From: an uncultured Oxalicibacterium sp.
GTDB lineage: Bacteria > Pseudomonadota > Gammaproteobacteria > Burkholderiales > Burkholderiaceae_D
DNA: 64,000 bases
Assembly (NCBI RefSeq): GCF_913776015.1
Contig: NZ_CAJYMD010000053.1
Coordinates: 1 to 64,000 of the forward strand
Direction: 5' to 3'
The first letter of the stretch is position 1. Every line of letters begins with the position of its first letter. The notes below the pieces were generated by a model that worked only from the letters and a program-made list of their open reading frames with translations, did no database searches and was not told where the DNA came from. Positions 30,478 through 39,937 of this stretch are shown here, piece by piece. The position numbers and the translations under genes are program-made.

Positions 30478-30727
30478 GGAGCGAAGCAAACAAGACGCTG
30501 AAAACAGAAATGCCTGCATGATCGTTGCCGAACATGCAGGCATTTCACCGCGATGGAACAGCAAGCAAGAGCAGATAAATCCGACTTGAAGCCATCAGTC
30601 TAGCGCAGCTCGTGAAACGCTTGTGACACGAGTGTCGGGCGTCGACTAGGTGCAGGCCATACAGTTAATGTGAAACGGTTTGCAACGACCGATCCATCTT
30701 GCTCGTTGCGGTGAAGCAGGAGCACTA

Positions 30728-30985
30728 TCAGTGATAGGTTGTCGGATGATTCATCATCATGTCATACGAACCCAGAAAGTCATCGATCTCTTCCTGTGTT
30801 GGTTCGCTGGCGATCAGCTCGCGCACGTTTTGCCTGAACAGTTCGGCCATTGGACCGGCGATGAAGATTTCGCGTTTTGCCGGTTTGTCCATGATTTCAT
30901 AGCCGCCAAATCGCAGCGCATCCATATCATCATCAACACCAAACTCCACGACGCTGTACTGCTCGCTGTTATAAATCAGATTCAT
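30728..30985 (-). CDS. DUF3567 family protein
   Basis: This 85-residue acidic protein starts MNLIYNSEQYSVVEFG and contains LRFGGYEIMDK and EIFIAGPMAELFR, which match the short betaproteobacterial DUF3567 family of unknown function. A good ribosome site (GGGAGAATGTT before ATG) supports expression. It stands alone. Confidence 0.82.
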   Translation of the reverse strand: MNLIYNSEQYSVVEFGVDDDMDALRFGGYEIMDKPAKREIFIAGPMAELFRQNVRELIASEPTQEEIDDFLGSYDMMMNHPTTYH

Positions 30986-31219
30986 AACATTCTCCCGTTG
31001 CTGTCACGATCAGAGCGATCGCGTTGTTAGGAACATGGCCCTTGAATGCAGAATTTCAAGATTGCCTACGTGCATGCATACAGCTTTCGTCTTCTCTTGC
31101 TTCTTGCCTTGATTAACGGTTGAAGACGCAAAAGGTTGAGCAAGAAGGGTGCCTTGTCACAAATTTTCATGCGCCTTCATGCAAGAGACAGCAAAAACGG
31201 GAAGAAAGTTGCTGTTTCC

Positions 31220-31588
31220 TTATGGCAATACCATATCTTCGTGCAATCTCAGCCACGTATCGTAGGGCGGTGAGCCGAGCGCTGCGCGCAACTGTGGCAG
31301 GTGGCTGGCATTCGAGATGGCAATGAACAACTGGGCGGGTTTGCTGCGCAAAAGCCGGTTGAGGGTGACGCGCATGACCAGATTGCCGGTGCAGCACAGA
31401 CAGCCGGGTGCGATGCGTTGCAGTTGGAGGTGAGGCGGTTGGGTAGAGCTCTGAACATCGAGCCGCGTGGTGCCGTCCGGCAAGCCTTCGATGATGACGG
31501 CTGTGACAAGCGCAGGATCGAGTCTGGCTTGAATGGCGGCTTCGCGATCGGCAGCACGGCCGCCTGTCACGATCGTGACAGGGATCAT
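31220..31588 (-). CDS. Small CobW/COG0523-like protein with degenerate nucleotide site
   Basis: This 122-residue protein starts IPVTIVTGGRAADREAAI, where a P-loop would be expected but its Gly-Lys-Thr/Ser is missing. It later has IAPGCLCCTGNLVMRVTLNRLL, whose CLCC matches the CxCC metal motif of COG0523 (CobW/ZigA-type) GTPases. It is far shorter than the usual 300-400 residues. It overlaps the ntrX stop codon by four bases and is thus co-transcribed with ntrYX. A metal-binding role is inferred from the Cys motif only. Confidence 0.6.
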   Translation of the reverse strand: MIPVTIVTGGRAADREAAIQARLDPALVTAVIIEGLPDGTTRLDVQSSTQPPHLQLQRIAPGCLCCTGNLVMRVTLNRLLRSKPAQLFIAISNASHLPQLRAALGSPPYDTWLRLHEDMVLP

Positions 31589-32322
31589 ACGCCCCGCTTG
31601 GAAGCTTTTCCTGGTTCGACACCCAATTGCTTGAGTTTGCGATAGAGGTGAGTGCGTTCAAGCCCTGTTTTTTCTGCCACGCGCGTCATGCTGCCGCCTT
31701 CACGGCCCAGATGATGTTCGAAATACGCGCGTTCGAAGGCATCACGCGCTTCGCGCAAGGGCAGTTCGAAGGAGGCCGTGAAAAAGTGCATGTCCGGCCC
31801 CGATGCCGCGGGCGCAGATGCGGTAGCACTTGCATACACGGGCAAGGGTTGTGGCGCAGGACTGCTGTCGGTCGTCACATGGCGTACTTGCAGCGCGGTG
31901 TCGGCAGTTTGTGCGATCGGTGCGCGTACTGGCGGCATGGCAGAACGCGCTGGTTCCTGTCCGCGCGAAAGTCCCTGTTGCACGGCCTTGAGCAGCTTTT
32001 GCAGCGAAATCGGTTTTTCGAGGAAATTGAGCGCACCGATGCGTGTTGCTTCGACGGCGGTATCGATGGTGGCATGGCCGGACATCATGATGACGGGCAT
32101 GGTCAGCAAGCCATCGCGTTGCCATTCCTTCAGTAGCGTAACGCCATCGGTATCCGGCATCCAGATATCCAGCAATACGAGATCGGGTTTGGTTGCGGCG
32201 CGTTCCACGCGGGCCTGATGTGCATTTTCGGCCGTGGTGACGACATGCCCTTCATCGCCGAGAATTTCGGACAGCAATTCCCGGATTCCCATCTCATCGT
32301 CAACAACAAGGATATTGGCCAT
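31585..32322 (-). CDS. ntrX: NtrX-type response regulator lacking an AAA+ domain
   Basis: This is a 245-residue protein. A receiver domain (1-120) has acidic residues in VVDDE, phospho-acceptor Asp in LVLLDIWMPDTDG (about residue 54) and Lys in FLEKPIS. A Pro/Ala-rich linker follows, then a Fis-type HTH (about 185-240; FEHHLGREGGSMTRVAEKTGLERTHLYRKL in two parts). The sigma-54 ATPase domain of classical NtrX is absent, a form seen in betaproteobacteria. It follows the NtrY kinase gene by 58 bases, and the two form a two-component pair thought to respond to nitrogen or redox state. Confidence 0.88.
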   Translation of the reverse strand: MANILVVDDEMGIRELLSEILGDEGHVVTTAENAHQARVERAATKPDLVLLDIWMPDTDGVTLLKEWQRDGLLTMPVIMMSGHATIDTAVEATRIGALNFLEKPISLQKLLKAVQQGLSRGQEPARSAMPPVRAPIAQTADTALQVRHVTTDSSPAPQPLPVYASATASAPAASGPDMHFFTASFELPLREARDAFERAYFEHHLGREGGSMTRVAEKTGLERTHLYRKLKQLGVEPGKASKRGV

Positions 32323-32380
32323 CAGTTTGTCCTCTTCGATTGTCTTGCGTGCATTCCCGGCGCTTCTATGGCTGTTGCTC

Positions 32381-34693
32381 TCAGGAAGATAACTTTAACA
32401 GCAAAATTGCCACTCTTGCACCTGTCCCATCGGTGCGATTGCGTACATCGATACGTCCGCCGTGTTCTTCGACGATTTTTTTCACCATCGGCAGCCCAAG
32501 ACCGGTGCCGCGTGGTTTGGAAGTGATGTACGGTTCAAATGCGTGCGCCAGAATCTTGGAAGCAAAACCCGGGCCGTTATCCGTAATGGTCAATTGCACG
32601 GCATTGCTGACGGCGCCATCCGCACTGCGATAGTGAATTTCTTCAGTAATGATATCAATGCGCGGGGCGGCCTCGCCGTTGACCGCACGATCATGATTGG
32701 CTTTCTCGGCGACGGCATCTTGTGCATTTTGCAGCAGGTTGTGAATCACTTGGCGCAATTGCGTGGCATCGCCCATCACCTGCGGCAAGCCATCGGCCAG
32801 CGAAGCATGGATGATGTCGGCACCATCGCCAGCCAGGTACAAATGCAGGATTTCCTCGATCAGTGCGTTCAGGTCCAGCGCTGAGAGCACGGCCGGCGGC
32901 GTGCGTGCATAGTCGCGGAAATCATCGACCATGCGCTTCATCGCCGCGACCTGATTGACGATGGTTTCCGTACTGCGTTCGAGTATCTGCGCATTGCTTT
33001 CGTCGAGCTTGCCGTCGAGCTTCATGTGCAGGCGTTCTGCAGCCAATTGGATTGGCGTCAGAGGATTCTTGATCTCGTGCGCTAGGCGACGCGCGACTTC
33101 GCCCCAGGCGACCGAGCGCTGGGCGGAAATGACATCCGAAATATCATCGAACACGACGACATAACCGCTCTCGCGAATTGCCGGCAGGCGCGAGCCACGT
33201 GCCAGCAACACGATGTCGTTGTCGGCCTCGTTGCTGCCACCGCTGCGGCGCGGAATGTCGACTTGATGCTGCCAATGCAGATTTGCATCGACATTGCCGG
33301 CAGCGGTGCGTGCACTCAGCGTCGAGAACGATTGCGTGATGACTTGCGCAAAGTGTTCGAGACCCGGAATCTCCTGCAGCGGCTTGCCGATGTATTGCGA
33401 AAAATCGTGCTGCAGGATGCGTTCGACCGATTCGTTGCAGGTAACGAGATGGAAATGACGATCCAGCACCATCACGCCGGCCGACATGTTGGCCAGTACC
33501 GATTCCAGATACGCCTTGGCCGATTCCAGTTCGGCGCGATTGCGTTCGACCGAGGCACGTGCATCGAAAAGCTGACGCGTCATGGTGTTGAACGATTTGG
33601 TCAGTGTGCCGAGTTCATCGGAACTGGCGACGATCGGACGTGGCGACAGATTACCTTCAGCCACCGCCTTGGTGCCTTCGGCCAGCAGCAACAGCGGTTT
33701 GGCCAGATCACCAGCGATCAGAAAGGCTGCCGCAATCGCGCCGAAGATCGCCAGTAGCAAGGTGAGCGTCAGCGTGACGATATAGATCTTTCGCAAGCCC
33801 GTACGCGCGAGGTAGCGTTCCTGATATTCGCTGTAGGCGACGCGTAGCGATTCCGCATTCTGTGCGAGTTGTTCCGGTACGGGTTGTATTAGTTGCAGAT
33901 AACGTTGTTCGGTTTGCAGCGACCAGGCTCGTGACGAAACCGGGATTTCCACCAGCACGCGCAAGCGCAGACTCGGCGAATGCGCAGCCGGTGCGGTGAT
34001 GGTGTTGGGCGCGTTGACGGCGCTGTTGCCATCCTGGAACTCGTTGGTGCCCTCGATGACGCCGTAACTGCGCGTCAGGCGTGCCTGGCGCATCATTTCC
34101 GAGGTCGGAAAATCGGGCATCAGGGAATTCAGTTGTGAACCCGAACTGGCAACCATCTGCCCGGTGCTGGTCACGATCAGGGCGTCCTGAATCAGGTTCT
34201 GATCGCGCATGCGCGACAGTTGTGTGATCTGCGTGGCATCGGACATGTCGGACAGTTCGAGTGCCATGCTGCGCGCCTTGCCCTGCAATTCGCGTAACGA
34301 TGAATCCAGCGCCGAGCGCCCAAGGTTGAGGCCGGCCTCAAGCGCCGATTCCACCCGCACATCGAACCATGACTCGATCGAGCGCGAGACGAATTGCACC
34401 GAAACGGTATAGATGAGCACACCCGGCAAGATGCCGATCAGCGCAAACAGCATCACCAGTCGCGCCATCAGCTTTGAGCCGAATTTGCCGGCGCGGTAGC
34501 GCTTGTAGAGTCGGAACAGCAACAGGCCAACCAGGCCGAGCAGCGACGCCGCCACCACGGCATTCAGGATCAGCAGCCAAGGATAATTGCGTTCGAAGAG
34601 ATTGGAATTTTCGGAGGCCGATGCCAGCAGGAACAGCATGATGCTGACGACGGCGCCACCGACAACCAGCAAATAGCGTAGCAGCCTCGTCAC
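32381..34693 (-). CDS. ntrY: NtrY-type membrane sensor histidine kinase
   Basis: This is a 770-residue kinase. Two N-terminal membrane segments (about 5-25 and 33-57) and a third (about 75-97) precede a periplasmic region of about 200 residues. A further membrane segment follows near 300-325, then HAMP (about 325-380), PAS (about 390-500) and a HisKA domain with the H-box RLAHEIKNPLTPIQLAAERL. The ATPase N/G boxes are LRQVIHNLLQNAQDAV and ITDNGPGF. The order matches NtrY. The gene starts three bases after the DUF4390 gene stops and precedes ntrX. Confidence 0.92.
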   Translation of the reverse strand: MTRLLRYLLVVGGAVVSIMLFLLASASENSNLFERNYPWLLILNAVVAASLLGLVGLLLFRLYKRYRAGKFGSKLMARLVMLFALIGILPGVLIYTVSVQFVSRSIESWFDVRVESALEAGLNLGRSALDSSLRELQGKARSMALELSDMSDATQITQLSRMRDQNLIQDALIVTSTGQMVASSGSQLNSLMPDFPTSEMMRQARLTRSYGVIEGTNEFQDGNSAVNAPNTITAPAAHSPSLRLRVLVEIPVSSRAWSLQTEQRYLQLIQPVPEQLAQNAESLRVAYSEYQERYLARTGLRKIYIVTLTLTLLLAIFGAIAAAFLIAGDLAKPLLLLAEGTKAVAEGNLSPRPIVASSDELGTLTKSFNTMTRQLFDARASVERNRAELESAKAYLESVLANMSAGVMVLDRHFHLVTCNESVERILQHDFSQYIGKPLQEIPGLEHFAQVITQSFSTLSARTAAGNVDANLHWQHQVDIPRRSGGSNEADNDIVLLARGSRLPAIRESGYVVVFDDISDVISAQRSVAWGEVARRLAHEIKNPLTPIQLAAERLHMKLDGKLDESNAQILERSTETIVNQVAAMKRMVDDFRDYARTPPAVLSALDLNALIEEILHLYLAGDGADIIHASLADGLPQVMGDATQLRQVIHNLLQNAQDAVAEKANHDRAVNGEAAPRIDIITEEIHYRSADGAVSNAVQLTITDNGPGFASKILAHAFEPYITSKPRGTGLGLPMVKKIVEEHGGRIDVRNRTDGTGARVAILLLKLSS

Positions 34694-34696
34694 ACC

Positions 34697-35272
34697 CTAC
34701 TCCGCCTTAAAGGTAAAGCGTTGCCAGTCGGAGGAAAGGCGCCAGTCGCTGCTGTTCATCGCATGGACCTGAAACGGCTTCGGCAATTGGGCAACATCGA
34801 GTTGCATGCGTACGGCAACTTCATAGGTCTCGCCGGGCTTGAGCGTATTTTGATCGGCCACCAGCCAGCGATTCGGGCGACGTACCATGGAGAGCGCGTC
34901 GTCCAGAGAAGTGAAGCTCTGATGAATGCGGCCGGTCATGGCGGCATAGTATTGGCGTGTCAGCACGTTATAGGAAATGCGCACGGTTTGCGTGCGCGAC
35001 ACTTCCTTGGAATCGAACCACAACCAGCGCGGACGAATGATTTCGACCTCGGTGGTGAAATACAGAGGGATACCGCGCGCCAGGGCGTCTTCGAGGCCCC
35101 GATTGAGTTCAAGGTCGTATGCTGCCGACAGCCGATAGCCTTCTTCCGAATTTTCGAGATGCACATCGCGAACCGTGACGCCATCCGCATGGGCAGCAGA
35201 TAGCGGCAGCATGCAAGTCAGCAGCAGGAGCGCGCACAGCAGGAAGGAAGAAAAGGTTCGTCGGCTTTTCAC
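34697..35272 (-). CDS. DUF4390 exported protein
   Basis: This 191-residue protein has a signal peptide (SFLLCALLLLTCMLPLSAAHA, cut near residue 29) and the DUF4390 body (DLELNRGLEDALARGIPLYF, WLWFDSKEVSRT). The function is unknown. The position between rsmB and ntrY is conserved in betaproteobacteria, which suggests a link to NtrY sensing in the periplasm. The start codon is GTG, since no nearby ATG precedes the signal sequence. Confidence 0.85.
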   Translation of the reverse strand: MKSRRTFSSFLLCALLLLTCMLPLSAAHADGVTVRDVHLENSEEGYRLSAAYDLELNRGLEDALARGIPLYFTTEVEIIRPRWLWFDSKEVSRTQTVRISYNVLTRQYYAAMTGRIHQSFTSLDDALSMVRRPNRWLVADQNTLKPGETYEVAVRMQLDVAQLPKPFQVHAMNSSDWRLSSDWQRFTFKAE

Positions 35273-35323
35273 GCTATGGATGGCCCGTGTGGGCCGATAT
35301 AGGGGTTTGTCTTTGGCGAGAAA

Positions 35324-36646
35324 TCATGACGCCGTTTTTTGAAACAGCGCGTAGAACAAGCCGTCGTGATCCTGTTCATCCGTCGCGGTCGGCAAAAGCT
35401 GGCCGGGTGCTGGCAGGCGCATCGCATCCGAATGGCGTTGTGCAAACGCAGCCGCCTGCTGTTCCGATTCCTGCGGCCATACCGAGCAGGTCACAAACAG
35501 CAATTTACCATCCGGCTTGAGCATCTGCCAAAGGTTGTCGAGAATGTCGCGCGCCACTTCAGCCAGTTGCACTGTATCGGTCTTGCGCCGCAGCCAGCGA
35601 ATATCCGGATGCCGACGCACGATGCCGGAAGCAGTACAGGGCACATCGGCCAGAATGCGATCGAAGCATGTGCCATCCCACCAGTCGGTGAAAGCGGCAT
35701 TGCCCTGCTTCAGCGTGGCATGCAATCCCAGACGTTGCAGATTTTCCTCGACGCGCTTGAGGCGTTGCGCATCGTGATCCAGCGCCAGTACCTGCGAATC
35801 GGCCTGTTCCAGAATATGGCCGGTCTTACCGCCGGGGGCGGCGCAGGCGTCCAGCACGTGCATGCCATCCTGTACATCCAGCAAATCGGCAGCCAGTTGT
35901 GCGGCGGCATCCTGTACGGACACCCAGCCTTCGGCGAAACCGGGAATCGCCTGCACTGGCGTTGCCAGCGCGAGCCGGATGGCGTCCGGTCCGATTTGCG
36001 TTGCGGCGATATCTTGTGCGGCAAGGCGGTGCAGATAATCCTGCGCGGTCAGATGGCGGCGATTGACGCGCAGTGTCAGGGGCGGTGCGTGATTGCCGGC
36101 ATGCAGCATGGTTTGCCAGCGACCGGGATAGGCCGAATGCAAGCGATCAATCCACCACGTTGGATAGTTGTAGCGCGCAATCGGTGTGCGCAGTACCTCT
36201 TTCATCAAGGCATCGCGTTCGCGCAGGAAGCGCCGCAGAATGGCATTGACCATGCCTTTGGCATGCGCCATCGTGGTATCGGATGCCGCCGCCGTTACCG
36301 CCTGATCGACCAGCGTGAAAGCGTTGTAGTGCGGCCCATCATTTTGTTCGTCATCGGATAACAGACCCAACGCGCAGCACAGCAGGGCATGAAGCACGGC
36401 CGGTTCGGTCTGGCGCGATGTCATGCTGTTGAGCAAGGCTTCGGCGCGGCCCATGTTGCGCATCGTATGGAAGGACAGATCCTGGCTGGCACCACGAGCC
36501 TGTGGTGGTGCGGAAGTCTGCCGCCATACCTTGTCCAGTGCCTGCGGCAGCGCCACACCCGCGCCAACGGCAGCAATGGCTTGCGCAGCGCAATGCAGAC
36601 TGAAAGCCAGGGAATCGAAGGGAAGTGGTGATGCGGTTGACGACAT
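35324..36646 (-). CDS. rsmB: 16S rRNA (cytosine-967-C5)-methyltransferase
   Basis: This 440-residue enzyme methylates C967 of 16S rRNA. An N-terminal NusB-like RNA-binding domain (about 15-160) is followed by the SAM-binding motif VLDACAAPGGKTGHIL and the catalytic cysteines in LADVPCTASGIVRRHPD and FVTCSVWPQESE. The start at 36646 (MSSTASPLPFD) is chosen because E. coli RsmB has a similar length (429). The gene heads the rsmB-DUF4390-ntrY-ntrX cluster. Confidence 0.94.
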   Translation of the reverse strand: MSSTASPLPFDSLAFSLHCAAQAIAAVGAGVALPQALDKVWRQTSAPPQARGASQDLSFHTMRNMGRAEALLNSMTSRQTEPAVLHALLCCALGLLSDDEQNDGPHYNAFTLVDQAVTAAASDTTMAHAKGMVNAILRRFLRERDALMKEVLRTPIARYNYPTWWIDRLHSAYPGRWQTMLHAGNHAPPLTLRVNRRHLTAQDYLHRLAAQDIAATQIGPDAIRLALATPVQAIPGFAEGWVSVQDAAAQLAADLLDVQDGMHVLDACAAPGGKTGHILEQADSQVLALDHDAQRLKRVEENLQRLGLHATLKQGNAAFTDWWDGTCFDRILADVPCTASGIVRRHPDIRWLRRKTDTVQLAEVARDILDNLWQMLKPDGKLLFVTCSVWPQESEQQAAAFAQRHSDAMRLPAPGQLLPTATDEQDHDGLFYALFQKTAS

Positions 36647-36831
36647 GGGCTCGGTGTTCGACAGCAAGAAAAACTTGTCTGTCGTGAAAATCGGGACGGC
36701 AGCCATTGTAACGGTCAATGCTGCTGACGTGCGATCTCGCTTGGTTGTGCATGAAAAGAAAACGGCACGCCTTGGCGTGCCGTTTGAGGTAATGCTTCGC
36801 CTCACATTTTCTTCACATGAATAATGTACGC

Positions 36832-37191
36832 TTAAGGAAGCACACCCCACAACACATCCTGATTTTCCTTGTTGGCGGCTTTCAGCATTTCCAGAAGAGG
36901 GAATGCGCGCGACGAAAAGGTAACGGTTTCAGGTTGTTCATGTTCGTTGTCATCGCCATGTTCGCCATGATGCGTGACGATGTCGCGCTGGATGGCTTCG
37001 GACGCGGCATGAGCTTCATGTGCCTTGGAAGTCTTGATTTCGGATTCGAGAATCCGGATGGCGTTGGCAGTTTCTTCTGCGGTAATAACGCCACGCTTGT
37101 GATCTTTATGCAGGAGATCGAGAATCCGGTTGGCGTGTGCTTCATACATGACAACTTCCGCACTGGCCCTGGATTTGAATGTGACTAGCAT
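36832..37191 (-). CDS. DUF1840 family protein
   Basis: This 119-residue protein starts MLVTFKSRASAEVVMY and has ANRILDLLHKDHKRGVITAEE, matching the DUF1840 family found in betaproteobacteria. The middle is His/Glu-rich (HHGEHGDDNEHEQ) and could bind metal, which is a guess. The end PLLEMLKAANKENQDVLWG is conserved in the family. It is monocistronic. Confidence 0.82.
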   Translation of the reverse strand: MLVTFKSRASAEVVMYEAHANRILDLLHKDHKRGVITAEETANAIRILESEIKTSKAHEAHAASEAIQRDIVTHHGEHGDDNEHEQPETVTFSSRAFPLLEMLKAANKENQDVLWGVLP

Positions 37192-37360
37192 GAGCGCCTC
37201 CTTGTTTTATAAGCGTGATTAAAAGATATCACGATTTTCTGCAGCGCAATAGCACTACCCGCATCGTGCAGCGAGCATCGATTCACTCGCATATCGCGAC
37301 ATGTTTTCGTTCATGCGGCGATGTGAAGAATAGACAGCGGGAAACTTCGTGCGGTTCCGT

Positions 37361-37912
37361 TCAGTTCCAATTGAAGGAAGAGAAGTAGACATCGGTCATG
37401 TCCTTCGTGACCTTGTCTTTTGCGCCGGTAACGACGATCTGATAGACACGGTTCTCGCGCGCGAAGAAGCGCGCATGCAGGGTGCGTGGCTGATTGTCGG
37501 TTGCTGGCGAGGCACGTCCCTGCGCTTCGATTGCATACACGGCGAGCGTGCCTTTGCTGCCATTCGGATCGAACGGCATGGTCAGGGTACGTTCGTTTGT
37601 CAGTGAGCCGTCTATATTGCGCACCAAGGCGGTTTGCATATCGGCCAAGGCTGCTTGTGCCTTGCCTGCATCCGGCAATACGGCCGTGCCGACGGCAAAC
37701 GTGATGCCATCGATTTCGGTTGCCGTCATGTTCATGCTGACTTGTCGTCCGTTCAGATTGATATCGCGTGTCGCGCCGGTCGGTGTAGCAGGCATTGCGA
37801 TCGAGTAGGCGCCTTCCTGTACATGCACGTCGCGCCAATCCAGATGCGGTGAGCATGCGGTCAGGGCGAAGGCAACAGCGACGAACAGAAACGATGGCGA
37901 CGTGATCTGCAT
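37361..37912 (-). CDS. Putative lipoprotein, unknown function
   Basis: This 183-residue protein has a lipoprotein signal: a hydrophobic segment FLFVAVAFALTAC ends in a lipobox with Cys at about residue 20. The mature part (HLDWRDVHVQEGAYSIAMPATP, then beta-rich sequence to FSSFNWN) resembles secreted proteins of unknown function in Burkholderiales. The start at 37912 (MQITSPSF) is set by the signal peptide. It is divergent from xni. Confidence 0.72.
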   Translation of the reverse strand: MQITSPSFLFVAVAFALTACSPHLDWRDVHVQEGAYSIAMPATPTGATRDINLNGRQVSMNMTATEIDGITFAVGTAVLPDAGKAQAALADMQTALVRNIDGSLTNERTLTMPFDPNGSKGTLAVYAIEAQGRASPATDNQPRTLHARFFARENRVYQIVVTGAKDKVTKDMTDVYFSSFNWN

Positions 37913-38053
37913 GATGTCTTGCGTATGGTGAGAGGGCGAAAATACCGAAAGGTTGACGCCATCATGGTACACCGATGGCCTTGCATGTCGAGGCGGGGCG
38001 CGTAGAATTCTTTACTTGTCATTCAAGCCAATAAAAGACCGACGACAGGACCG

Positions 38054-38839
38054 ATGGGAAAACTGCTTGCAATCGATGCGCTCAATATTGTGCGCCGTGT
38101 CTACGAGGCGAATGACGAGCCTGATCCGGTTGCGCGAGCCGACAGTGCCTTGCGGCATGCGCTGTCCTCTTTTCGCAAGCTCTTGCATACCCATCAGCCA
38201 ACACATGTGCTGGCCGCGTTCGACGCGGGCGGAGCGACCTGGCGGCATGCTTTGCATCCTTCCTATCGCGAGCAGAGAGAGCCCATGCCGGAAGCGTTGC
38301 AGAATGGTCTGGCCGCATTTCGCGAACGCTTGGCAGCATGGGGTGTGCACAGCGTCGTCATTTCCGATGTGGAAGCCGACGATGTCATTGCAACGTGTGT
38401 CATGCGCTGGCTGGATGAAGAGCGAGGCGATGCCATCATCGCTTCGACAGACAAGGATCTGCATGGCCTGATTGCATACGGCGCCTTGCTGTGGGATCAC
38501 TTTCGCAACGAGTGGCATGATCGCGCCTGGGTGGAAAGCAAATTCGGTGTGCCGCCTGAACAGTTGCCCGATTTGCTGGCGTTGACTGGCGATGCGACCG
38601 ATGGTGTTCCCGGTGTGCGCAAGATTGGCATCAAGACGGCCGCCAAGCTGTTGCAAAGCTATGGTGACATCGAGCACATCATGGCTGGCGCAGGCATTCT
38701 CAAGGATGCCATGGGAGAGCGTTTGCGGCAGGGCGCGGCGCAATTGGCGCTCTCGCGACAACTGGTGGCGCTGAAAACGGATGTGCGCTTGGGCGTTACG
38801 TGGAATATGCTGGCTTTTGATGCAGCAGACATGGCGTGA
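38054..38839 (+). CDS. xni: 5'-3' exonuclease / flap endonuclease, Xni (ExoIX) type
   Basis: This 261-residue protein belongs to the structure-specific 5' nuclease family also found in the N-terminus of DNA polymerase I. The metal-binding acidic residues are visible in LLAIDALN, LAAFDAGGATWRH, VEADDVIA, ASTDKDL and GDATDGVPG. The helix-hairpin-helix GVRKIGIKTAAKLL follows. The size matches E. coli Xni (251) rather than the pol I fusion. It likely trims flaps or replication intermediates. Confidence 0.88.
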   Translation: MGKLLAIDALNIVRRVYEANDEPDPVARADSALRHALSSFRKLLHTHQPTHVLAAFDAGGATWRHALHPSYREQREPMPEALQNGLAAFRERLAAWGVHSVVISDVEADDVIATCVMRWLDEERGDAIIASTDKDLHGLIAYGALLWDHFRNEWHDRAWVESKFGVPPEQLPDLLALTGDATDGVPGVRKIGIKTAAKLLQSYGDIEHIMAGAGILKDAMGERLRQGAAQLALSRQLVALKTDVRLGVTWNMLAFDAADMA

Positions 38840-38923
38840 TCGATCTCTTTTCTTGATGTCCTGCATGGAACTTCGTGTCTTGACGACGGCTCCATGCATT
38901 ATCGGAAACGGCAAGGAGTAGGC

Positions 38924-39220
38924 ATGAAAAAAACGTTCTTGTTGCTGACGCTGGCGGCGATTACCAGCGGTGCGTGGGCTTCCTCGGAAGGGGCCTGGAA
39001 TGCGCTCTATGACCGCACCAGTAAAGCCTGTCTGAAAAAGAGTGGCTTAAAAGACCCGGTCATCAATGGTGATCGTGTTGTCTTCGCCAAACATATTCTG
39101 TATCGAATTGATGGCACCTATCCGCAAGCACATATGCAGGGAAAAACCGGCAGCGTGTACTGCCTGCATCCGTATCCCAAAGGCCGGCCTGAAATCGCCG
39201 AGGCACCTGCAATTAAATAA
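38924..39220 (+). CDS. Small exported protein, unknown
   Basis: This is a 98-residue protein with a signal peptide (MKKTFLLLTLAAITSGAWA, cut near residue 20 before SSEGAW). The mature part has one Cys pair candidate (Cys in SKACLKKSG and in SVYCLHP). AAGGAG lies 7 bases before the ATG. No family was recognised. It is the last gene before the disrupted comM. Confidence 0.65.
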   Translation: MKKTFLLLTLAAITSGAWASSEGAWNALYDRTSKACLKKSGLKDPVINGDRVVFAKHILYRIDGTYPQAHMQGKTGSVYCLHPYPKGRPEIAEAPAIK

Positions 39221-39337
39221 GGTGATTTTTTCGCACAGTTATAAAGCTTGCGCATACAGTTGCGGCTAAACACTCTGTCGCAAGTGGCGAACCACACCCG
39301 TAAACGTAGTAACGACACCAAATTTCTGTTCGCTGTG

Positions 39338-39928
39338 CTATTGCTCCCGCATCGCACGGCGATACTGAATGGCTTCCGCGACATCGTTGCGACGAACGCG
39401 GGGTTCCCCGGCAAGATCGGCAATGGTGCGTGCGACTTTCAGCACACGATGATAGGCGCGCGCCGACCAGTGCAGACGTACCATGGCTTGTCGCAATAGC
39501 TGTTCGCCTTCCTCGTCCGGCTGGCAATAACGATCGATTTCGCTGCTGCCCAGCAAATGATTGAGTTTTCCCTGGCGTTGTATCTGCATTGTTGCCGCGT
39601 TTTCCACGCGTTGCGCGATCGTGGCGGACGGTTCGCCATCGCTTTCCTTCATTAACTCGTCGTGCGGCAAGGCACCCACCTGAATTTGCATGTCGATGCG
39701 GTCCAGTAACGGGCCGGAAATACGCCCTTGATAGCGCGCGACCTGATCGGGCGTGCAACGGCATTTGTTGGCCGGATGGCCGAGGTAGCCGCATGGGCAG
39801 GGGTTCATGGCGGCGATCAACTGAAAGCGTGCGGGATAGTCCGCCTGTCGTGCTGCACGCGAAATCGTGATCTGGCCGGATTCGAGTGGTTCGCGCAAAA
39901 CCTCCAGTACCGAGCGGTGAAATTCGGG
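39338..39928 (-). pseudogene. comM: comM 3' fragment (C-terminal 196 codons), cut off by the island
   Basis: This is the C-terminal part of the ComM/YifB AAA+ helicase. From the first host codon it reads PEFHRSVLEVLREPLESG, AAMNPCPCGYLG with the family's Cys-containing loop, and SGPLLDRIDMQI, ending near residue 508 of the reconstructed protein. It begins exactly at the codon after the Walker B motif. The frame continues upstream into island DNA, but no native start or ribosome site is present. The 5' part is at 56991-57926. ComM promotes branch migration in natural transformation, and this half alone lacks the P-loop. Confidence 0.95.
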
Positions 39929-39930
39929 TA

Positions 39931-39937
39931 TTAGGTT
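39931..39937 (+). repeat. Left-end inverted heptamer of the island
   Basis: TTAGGTT starts two bases inside the left junction. The same heptamer, inverted, lies at 56980-56986 near the right end. The neighbouring bases differ (CCCGC on the left, GCTGT on the right), so similarity at the ends is short, as in Tn554-like elements rather than classical IS ends. Confidence 0.6.

Noticed and set aside
30728-31219. Possible small RNA or extra gene between the DUF3567 gene and the CobW-like gene
   Set aside because: Only short frames and weak structure were seen, with nothing to support a gene.
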